Shown one piece after another: positions 57,040 through 64,000 of a stretch of 64,000 nt of DNA. The notes beneath the pieces are model-generated. The model ran no database searches. It saw nothing but the letters and a program-made list of their open reading frames with translations, and had not been told where the DNA came from. The translations under genes were made by a program, and so were the position numbers. How positions within the stretch are numbered: the stretch's first letter is position 1; each line of letters starts with the position of its first letter. Source of the DNA: Tomocerus qinae (lineage: Eukaryota > Arthropoda > Collembola > Entomobryomorpha > Tomoceridae); the NCBI GenBank assembly GCA_020055645.1, contig CM034546.1, positions 68,138,001 through 68,202,000 of the forward strand, written 5' to 3'.

Positions 57040-57671
57040 TGTGATAAAGATGGTAGCCAGAGGTAGAGATATAAGAGATAGGGATAGCCGGGAGAAGCAT
57101 GGTCAGGATGAGGATGCCACGGAATAATTAGACGGACAATCTGCAGTACTTCTTAATTGTCTCTCTTTATTTCTGCCATCGTGGTGCAGACTCGCTTCGC
57201 AGACCGAGACCCAAACGACTGATCTAGTAGCTCGCCAATATGCTACTGATCTCAACTGATCGAGTAGAAAGCCAATCCTCTACTGATCCCAACTACTGAC
57301 TTTACAATCTCTTTTCTGCTTCCTGTTTCGCTACCGCTCAACAGTTACAATCAGCCAGTCTCCCCCGTGCGCATGTCGCACCTTATATTATTATAGTACA
57401 ATAGTATCCCCTTAATAGTACATTACAATATCTTATAATACTACAAATACTACAAAATGCTACTGATCTCAACTGATCGAGTAGAAAGCCAATCCTCTAC
57501 TGATCCCAACTACTGACTTTACAATCTCTTTTCTGCTTCCTGTTTCGCTACCGCTCAACAGTTACAATCAGCCAGTCTCCCCCGTGCGCATGTCGCACCT
57601 TATATTATTATAGTACAATAGTATCCCCTTAATAGTACATTACAATATCTTATAATACTACAAATACTACA
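57040..57671 (-). repeat. LTR 2 plus truncated tandem LTR copy
   Basis: 57040-57454 is the second 415-bp LTR. 57457-57671 repeats exactly its right-hand 215 bases (starting ATGCTACTGATC). The extra partial copy suggests unequal exchange, slippage or a template jump during reverse transcription, not a separate insertion. Confidence 0.85.
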
Positions 57672-57724
57672 CTACTTAATTACTGTCCTCCACATAAAAC
57701 TATCACCAAGTTGAAATCACAAAT

Positions 57725-57899
57725 ACTTCGATAGAGGCTTGCCAATTGAAAGTAAAGGAAACGCCATGAAAATGATACTACTTAACTGCTTTTGATTTTT
57801 ATGATCTGCATTTTTGAATTGTCTTCTGGGTGGGAATTGAAAGATGGGGTGCGTTTGAATTGGAAAGTGGTTGCTACGTTAATCTTATTTTCCAAGGAA
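57725..57899 (+). pseudogene. ionotropic-receptor 5' fragment
   Basis: 175 bases closely matching the 5' end of the intact receptor gene (60520-60694): same start context (GGAAACGCCATGAAAATGAT) and signal-peptide codons. A small insertion after CTACTT brings a TGA within ten codons of the ATG. Similarity stops abruptly at 57899 (CCAAGGAA). Together with 57672-57724 and 51120-51218 it is the remains of a duplicated receptor promoter and start, split by the LTR element. Confidence 0.8.
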
Positions 57900-58039
57900 T
57901 ATGAAATAAATGCCATGTACCCTATTTATTTCATTTATTTCAAATATTTCATTTTTCAAGGAAGTTGGGAGTGAAATATTTCGCGAAATATTTCAAAAAT
58001 TTCGCCTATTTATTTCCGAGATATCATGTGCCATGTCTG

Positions 58040-59178
58040 AATACACATAATATAGATGAACCTTTTTTGTAGATACCTAAATACTACCTAAACCTACGTA
58101 GTTTCTCATTGTATTACACGAACTAAACGGAATTCGTCACTCACTAAAATTACACTTTGAAGTATATAAATTGCATAAGTCTAACTTATTTACCTTATCA
58201 ACCTATCATATTCAAACCTTATGGCCAGAGTTCAACTGGCCGGTGGGTAGTGGCTAGGTGGCTAGGGGGCAAAAGTGGCTAGTGGGCGGGCAAAATGTCA
58301 GGTGGCTAGTGGGCAAAAGGGGCAAAAGGGGCAAAAGTAATATTAAGGTTTTAAAAATAGCACAAAAAAATTTCAAACCTAACTCACGCAAGTAAACTAA
58401 CTGTTTGCCATTGAAATTCGGAGTTAATGATATTCTAGTAAGTCTGTTTTTAGGTACGTATAAACGAAGAGACATCGATGCGACATCTATTTTGGTAGAT
58501 GAACTACGATTTACACTTTTTGCCCCTTTTACCCCTTTTGCCCCCTTTGCCCCTTTTGCCCGGGTGGGTGGGCAAAATGTAAAAAAGCCGGCTAAAACAG
58601 AACTCTGCTTATGGCATTCCTTTCCTAGGTAGTCATATTCACGCGATTTTGCATAGATTGGGTTATTTGCGAATTTAAGATAAGCATCCCGTGCAAAGCA
58701 TTATAGTATGAATTGTGTGATGGTAAATACCGATTTAGATATACCAATACACTATAATACTATCTCTCTGTATGTGACAGTAACGAGTTAATATTTTGTT
58801 ATGAGTCATGTCTATAAACTACAAATTTCAAATTCAGTAAGCACACCATTTACTGATAGACTGCAATGTTTTCTACATCTGGTGTTGTAGGGAAGTATAA
58901 TCACGTTTGTCAGTAAAGACGATATAATACAGTTAGAAGGAACCATACATACTTTGCATAATAATATAATAAACCATTGGAAAACGGAAATAATGGCAGA
59001 GAAGTTTATATTTTGTTTTTAACCCACTTCTCCTACCAGGGGGTAGCTGTAACTTAAGTTTTTCACCCATTTTCAGAAATCAGGGGAAGCTTATTGTATT
59101 CTATTTAGTGTAGTCCGCAATACCAGCTTGCAATTAAGCCACTGCTCTGCAGGAATTTGTGCGATGAATGTATAACTA
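58040..59178. repeat. second copy of the 42588-43335 repeat
   Basis: The match to 42588-43335 resumes exactly on either side of the hAT insertion 58226-58607. 57900-58015, just before it, is a GAAATATTTC-rich segment related to 14790-14935. No coding region. Confidence 0.7.
58226..58607. mobile_element. 382-bp hAT MITE
   Basis: Perfect 8-bp duplication CTTATGGC (58218-58225 and 58608-58615) and ends CAGAGTTC / GAACTCTG. The interior is built from GTGGCTAGTGGGC and GGGGCAAAA runs on the left that recur inverted as TTTTGCCCC on the right, so it folds back on itself. The paralogous repeat at 42777 lacks it. Confidence 0.9.
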
Positions 59179-59640
59179 TAGTTAAAATCGATTTTCAATT
59201 GTTTAAAGTTTTACACTCTCTTACTCTGTTAGGGAAGTTAGGGAAGATGTTGGCAATGGGCCCGTTTTTGTAGCCTGCGCCCTGGACGGCATATCTTATC
59301 TATAGTATGTCGTTCACCTCTTATAACAGAACAGAACAGATAGGGAAGATTAAAACTCATTTATATAGTAGTGACACAGAACATGTCAGCTGGCTCTAAC
59401 TGTTACGATGACGATGTATGCAACCCAGGCTACATTGAGTTTTAGCGATTTTTAATTTTTGAACTTCCCTCACAGTGTGACCGATTTTTTCCATTTACGA
59501 ACTTTATGTTTGTATTTACCTGTAGATATTGTACTCCGAAAATTTGTCTAACTCGTACCGCTTGAAAGTTATATGCACAGGGTTTTCAGACAGACAGACA
59601 GAAATAGAATTCGTACACAGAGAAGATAAACTTCTCTGAA
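58965..59640. repeat. GACAGACAGACAGA-ended dispersed repeat
   Basis: Begins AATAAACCATTGGAAAACGG..GCAGAGAAGTTTA and ends CAGACAGACAGACAGAAATAG..TAAACTTCTCTG, the same plan as 41925-42400, with the GCAGAGAAGTTT ends inverted. The middle differs in length. It overlaps the right part of the 58040-59178 repeat, so the two may be one composite element. Confidence 0.6.
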
Positions 59641-60563
59641 TAATACTTCATTTTCTTAGTGGTATTAGTATTAGAATAATAATATAGATGAATGAGAGTA
59701 GTAGTGGATACGGAGACGAGGAGAGTATTCAGTAACCGTCGAGTGTTAGTGCAGTACAGAGCTCCGTTTTGTCCATACAGAGTCTGAGAAAGGAACATGC
59801 AAATACCATAATTAGTAATACGACAAATATTGTACACATCGACAAATGCTTTTGAAACCAGCGTTTTAAGGAACTTTTCCAATACAACCAAAATCATTTA
59901 ATTGTCCAAGTTTGTGCAGGCTGGGCAACTACTGAATTCAACAAATAAGTAAAACCACCAAATTATCTCACTAAATCATGAAATACAATTTCTCCCTTTA
60001 ATTTTTACTCAATTGTAAAAGTTGTAATAAATAGTCACGTCGCGTGCCTGTTGAATTAATCCAATTATGATAATGTTATAAAAATGTGAAGCTCAGTATA
60101 TTTACATTTTAAAGTTTCACTCAAGAGGCCTTGGAAAAATAACTACTTACTTAGTGTCCTCCATTTAAAACTATCACCAAAGTTGAAATTACAAATATAA
60201 AAGGTAGCTAAACATTTTCAGGAAGACAAAATTTTGTACATACTTTTGCCAAAATTGGCAACTGTTGATTCCCCAAGTGATCAAACAAAATATCGTCAAC
60301 TGGAATTTTTAGTAATTTTCAAATACATAAAACATTATCCCTGCGATAGAAAAATTTAATGTTGGGTTCATTCGAAAATGTTCTACAAACAAGAAGGAAA
60401 GACTTTTTAGTGACATATAGACTATGAGTGGGTTGGAAATGGGGGAAACAAATGCAAGTTTTTATCTCATACATTTTATCTGTTAAATTGTCAATGTTGA
60501 ATTATGTTCCATGAATCCAATCACATCGATAGAAGCTTGCCAATTAAAAGTAAAGGAAACGCC
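59641..60563. other. 5' flank of the ionotropic-receptor gene
   Basis: No gene seen. 60062-60150 and 60520-60563 are the parts duplicated at 51120-51218 and 57725-57766. The second duplicate keeps the context of the start codon, so this flank probably contains the promoter. No clear TATA box at the expected distance. Confidence 0.5.
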
Positions 60564-63044
60564 ATGAAAATGATACTACTGCTTTTGATTTTTATGATCT
60601 GCATTTTTGAATTATCTTTTGGGTGGGAATTGCAAGATGTGGTACGTTTGGAAACTGGTTGCTATGTTAATCTTCTTTTCCAAGGAAAGCCTCTCAATGT
60701 AAGTAGTGAGGAACCGTATTATGATGAATTAGAAAATATCGATATCCCTTATGCATTGACAAAACTAAAAGTCAATGATGAAAAATCCTGCAATGCAAAA
60801 TTATTACTAAGTACTTCCTTCAACAGTTTTGAGCCTTGCAAGACCGCGTTAGATGGAAGGGATGTTAAGGTTTCCACTCCCCGTCTTTTGAGTCGTCACA
60901 TTTGTATAGTGCATATTATAGTCAATTTCAATCCGCAGATTTTTATGGATGTAATGTCAATAAATTATATTAGTGAGACATTTTTCAAAGTAGATAAAAA
61001 TCATTCCTGGAAGGAGTGGCAGAATCTTTACAGTTTCTGGGAGTATACTTCTGTGTATTTGTTGGTTAAGGAAGACATATTAGAATTGGCAAAGTCAAAT
61101 TCCAATTTCTTTGCTGACACTCAAGGAATATCTAACGGAAACTGGAATAAAGTATACCGTTTATTTTGGTACAAACCCTGGTTTATACTACCCTTGTCAG
61201 ATAAAGATGACCAAACCGTGTATTTTCTCTGTCCTCAGTACAATTATCGTGAGAAATTAGTTCATTTCCGATTTACTTACAGCATCATCAAATTATGTTC
61301 GCAAAGCAAATGCTTTGATCAATTACTGCGACAATTTGTGATGAAAATCTCTGTTAAGGAAAGTAATATTCCAAAAACCTCTGCTCTGCTAACATTTGAT
61401 GAAAATGAAGTGACTGCGTCCAGTGAAAAATTCTATTGTGGACTCCCAAAGCAGAATGTCTACTTCACTAATGTTATTTTCCATGGAGGAAATGACCTCA
61501 GTGCTATAATTTCCTCAATTATTTTTCAAAATTTCTCGAATTCAACAATTGGGAGTGAAGAATATTGCATTAATAATCGTCAACTTTATTCACGATTTAA
61601 TTTTCAATATGATTCTAGCGTTCTCAATAGGCATGAGCCTTACAAATTTGTTATCCCAACCATAGAAGACTCCTTTAACTTTATTTCCTGTGTTGTTCTT
61701 GAAGATGAAAGTCTTTCTTACTATGGATACATCCTACCTTTTCAATTCTACACGTGGGTGGGCATTATCATCACAATTGGTGTAGCAACAGTTTTTCTTC
61801 AAGCCGTCATATTTTTCAAACATGATAAAAGTATTCCCTTCGTCTTTATATGTTATGCATATTTGTTAGAAATTAGCTATTCACTACCAACAAAAGTCAA
61901 TAAATCTCTATGGATCAGATTTGTAGTCAGTTCATTGCTTCTAATGTTAATTATACTGACAAATGCTTACAAGGGAATTATCACATCCGACTTGGTTGAG
62001 CCACGTCCTGTGAAGCGAATTGAGTCTATTGAAGAATTGGCTAATCTACCTGGTATTACTGCCTTAGGAGAAATTGCCGGGACTAGCGAAATGGATCCAT
62101 TTGATATCCCAAATTTTATTCAAAACTCTATTCTAAAATTATATTACCATTTCCAGAATGAAAAATACCAAAAATTAAGTGACGAATTTACAATACAGCA
62201 TCACACGTCATTTAACTTTGAAAACCAAAGCATAGTAAAGGCAGCTATTAAATACTTCAATAAGCAATCGGGCATCAATTCAGTTTTACCTGTTTTTAAA
62301 TTTTTTCATTTCCTTGAACCAACTTATATTTTTTACGAGAAGATGAAAAATTCTTTTAAGGTAGATTTACTTGAGAGAATAGGCAAGACTATTCGATTCC
62401 CTCCTGGCTATCCTTACATCAGTCCTCAAACATGGATTGCAAAATGCAACAACTCTGCCCTTATTCTCAGAAGCTCTCGGCTTCATCGACTTCTAAATGA
62501 CTCCCATTGGAATCCACAGAGTGGTGGGATTCAACCAATCAAAAGATTATATCATGGAACGGAGGAAAAGTCTTTTTTACAAACAACTATTTATACTTCA
62601 ATTCACAACAGATACATTCCTATGCTAGCTCCATTCTTTAGGGAGAAGTTGTATATACTTAGTCATTCAGGAATGTTCAATATTTGGTTGAACCATTTTA
62701 ATACCCGCAACTATACGGAATGCAAAACATGTTGGTTGAGAACTCCTCCACGACCTTTAGCATTTCAAAACTCGAATATTGGAACCATATTTTACATTTG
62801 CTTCTTGATTGTGCTAATATCTACTGTTGCATTCCTCGTCGAAGGTCGAGCACTTTTACCTAGAAAAATAAACCTAAAAGTAAAGGTCATTTTGGTTTGG
62901 AAAGCTTTAAAATTTATTAAAAAGGGTGCTATTGATGCAATTTATTTTATTTACTCATTGTGTATACGCCTTTTCATTTACTGGAGTTATTACCAAAAGC
63001 CATTTATTTATGTAAAACGTGTTGAGAAAAGAATAAATTTATAA
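60564..63044 (+). CDS. divergent ionotropic receptor (IR family)
   Basis: Intronless, 826 residues from the Met at 60564. An in-frame Met 20 codons earlier is possible, but the later one gives a clean signal peptide (MILLLLIFMICIFELSFG) and is the context conserved in the duplicated fragment at 57725. A long extracellular part precedes an ionotropic-glutamate-receptor-type channel: M1 about 396-418 (TWVGIIITIGVATVFLQAVI), a pore segment about 425-445 (FVFICYAYLLEISYSLP), M3 about 449-472 (SSLLLMLIILTNAYKGIITS), a second ligand-binding lobe, and M4 about 737-760 (IGTIFYICFLIVLISTVAFL). Arthropod IRs are chemosensory cation channels. The canonical glutamate-binding residues are not evident, as usual for divergent IRs, so the ligand is unknown. 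It probably acts in sensory neurons with an IR co-receptor. Confidence 0.85.
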   Translation: MKMILLLLIFMICIFELSFGWELQDVVRLETGCYVNLLFQGKPLNVSSEEPYYDELENIDIPYALTKLKVNDEKSCNAKLLLSTSFNSFEPCKTALDGRDVKVSTPRLLSRHICIVHIIVNFNPQIFMDVMSINYISETFFKVDKNHSWKEWQNLYSFWEYTSVYLLVKEDILELAKSNSNFFADTQGISNGNWNKVYRLFWYKPWFILPLSDKDDQTVYFLCPQYNYREKLVHFRFTYSIIKLCSQSKCFDQLLRQFVMKISVKESNIPKTSALLTFDENEVTASSEKFYCGLPKQNVYFTNVIFHGGNDLSAIISSIIFQNFSNSTIGSEEYCINNRQLYSRFNFQYDSSVLNRHEPYKFVIPTIEDSFNFISCVVLEDESLSYYGYILPFQFYTWVGIIITIGVATVFLQAVIFFKHDKSIPFVFICYAYLLEISYSLPTKVNKSLWIRFVVSSLLLMLIILTNAYKGIITSDLVEPRPVKRIESIEELANLPGITALGEIAGTSEMDPFDIPNFIQNSILKLYYHFQNEKYQKLSDEFTIQHHTSFNFENQSIVKAAIKYFNKQSGINSVLPVFKFFHFLEPTYIFYEKMKNSFKVDLLERIGKTIRFPPGYPYISPQTWIAKCNNSALILRSSRLHRLLNDSHWNPQSGGIQPIKRLYHGTEEKSFLQTTIYTSIHNRYIPMLAPFFREKLYILSHSGMFNIWLNHFNTRNYTECKTCWLRTPPRPLAFQNSNIGTIFYICFLIVLISTVAFLVEGRALLPRKINLKVKVILVWKALKFIKKGAIDAIYFIYSLCIRLFIYWSYYQKPFIYVKRVEKRINL

Positions 63045-64000
63045 AGGTTAAGTTTACCAATAACAACCAATTGGTGAAGTTTTACTTGTCATACTTCTCT
63101 GAATTGGACAATTTGGGAAGTGGCATTGAGAGGATCTATTATAACAGAATTCTATTGATATAATAAAAGACGAATATTATGAATGAGAAAAACAAAGTGT
63201 GTATTGTGTGCCATAATTATAAAACTCAACATTGCGAATACAATTTTAGCAAACAGAAAAGTTTCTTTTGTGAGATATTTAGTACAATTGTTATGTTATT
63301 GTTAAATAATTGATGTTCTAGAGCAAAAGTTTCGTTAGGTACGTCGTCTTTTGGTTCAATAATACAAAGAGTTCTTTTTAGACAATCCAAACAATTGTAG
63401 GGGTTGTAGTGTAGTAGATAAATATAGTTCAAGATTGCAAAAAAGTAATTTTCAAGACACCTTGAAGAAATAAATTAGTGTACCTGCCATAATAATAATA
63501 ATAATAATATTGGTGTTGTAGGGAATTATAATCACGTAACATGGTCAAAATTTGTATCAAAATTATCATTTTGTAGCCTATCAACACCACATAATAATAT
63601 CATGAACAATACGCCAATTTTTCGAGTTTTTGCTTTTAGTTACAGTTTTCAATGAATTCAAATTGTAAAAGATTTACTTTTAGAAATTTTTCGTCTTGAT
63701 TCATCCAAATATAATGAGACCACTATCATATATCCATATCAATGACTCAATTATATATATTATACTTGGACTTTTGTACAGTCCTCCTGATTGTTTATCA
63801 AATTAGTGCATTTGCAAAAAATTATTGAAAGTATAAAATACCTAGTTGCATGATAATTAAGAATATTTATTCCAGAAATATATGCATGTGGGTAAAAGAC
63901 TTAGGATTTTATTTCTATAGGATATTATGAGACAAATAATTTTTCCAAATGGTCATTTCCTACCTCCTGAATTTTGTTCTTACTCTCATTTCATACTACT
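63045..64000. other. 3' flank of the receptor gene, no gene seen
   Basis: AT-rich noncoding DNA. An (AAT)n microsatellite lies at 63491-63509. The adjacent phrase GGTGTTGTAGGGAA..TATAATCACGT recurs at 58880-58910, so a fragment of the dispersed repeat is present here too. Confidence 0.5.

Larger units (their letters stand above)
51219..57671 (-). mobile_element. non-autonomous LTR retroelement (LARD-like), recent
   Basis: Bounded by 415-bp direct repeats 51219-51633 and 57040-57454 that look identical by eye, both starting TGTGATAAAG and ending ATACTACA (TG..CA). A truncated third copy of the LTR's right part (57457-57671) follows directly. The likely target duplication is CTAC (51215-51218 and 57672-57675). 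The 5.4-kb interior has no gag, protease, reverse transcriptase or integrase frame. Beside LTR 1 the minus strand reads GAGAAAAGGGGA, polypurine-tract-like, so the element probably reads on the minus strand. On that strand a strong splice donor (GAC/GTAAGTG at 56922) follows about 115 bases after the 5' LTR. No TGG-type primer-binding site adjoins either LTR. It must move with enzymes from elsewhere. Confidence 0.8.

Overview
The window is AT-rich, intron-bearing eukaryotic DNA from an animal, most likely an arthropod. The support is a divergent ionotropic receptor (insect/crustacean IR type), a small array of glutamate/glycine-type Cys-loop anion channels, a CS-alpha-beta defensin-like peptide, a BTB-BACK-PHR protein, short introns with clean GT..AG junctions, and many small DNA transposons. 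A springtail or related hexapod would fit, but nothing here proves the order. No rRNA, functional tRNA, CRISPR or prokaryotic operon structure is visible.

Layout. (1) 1-28.2 kb is a duplicated Cys-loop channel locus on the minus strand. Copy C (25.4-26.8 kb) is intact. Copy B (22.2-23.6 kb) carries two frame lesions. Copy A (1.8-5.6 kb) is open except for a 248-bp hAT-like MITE in its main exon, and its single intron holds a 2.1-kb TA-flanked inverted-repeat element filled with a 21-bp satellite. A 3' relic of a fourth copy lies at 7.1-8.2 kb. Between A and B lie transposon-rich noncoding DNA and, on the plus strand, a terminal exon (17.65-19.63 kb) that appears to join half a CARD-like fold to degenerate leucine-rich repeats. 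(2) 28.5-38 kb is a run of secreted-protein genes: a His-Me-finger DNA/RNA endonuclease (minus), a defensin-like peptide, an expansin/RlpA-like double-psi beta-barrel protein and a secreted SPRY-like protein (all plus). In the last three the signal peptide sits alone on a short first exon. (3) 38.3-41.4 kb holds an eight-exon BTB-BACK-PHR gene (minus) that can be assembled completely. (4) 44.7-50.6 kb holds two tandem paralogues, E1 and E2, of a cysteine-rich secreted family I do not recognise. E2 has acquired a long Trp/Pro repeat domain. (5) 51.2-57.7 kb is a young LTR retroelement without gag-pol, with 415-bp LTRs that look identical and a strikingly G-poor plus strand. It is inserted in the 5' copy of an ionotropic-receptor pseudogene. 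(6) 57.7-64 kb holds that pseudogene's remainder, dispersed repeats with a further hAT MITE, and an intact 826-residue ionotropic receptor.

The genes do not form one pathway. The recurring themes are chemosensory/ligand-gated channels undergoing birth and death, and secreted, probably defensive or digestive, small proteins. The best candidates for undescribed biology are the E1/E2 family, the secreted SPRY protein, the CARD-like/LRR exon and the channel copies with an unusual pore motif. All exon joins were deduced by eye from splice consensus, reading phase and paralogue comparison; no search or alignment was run.
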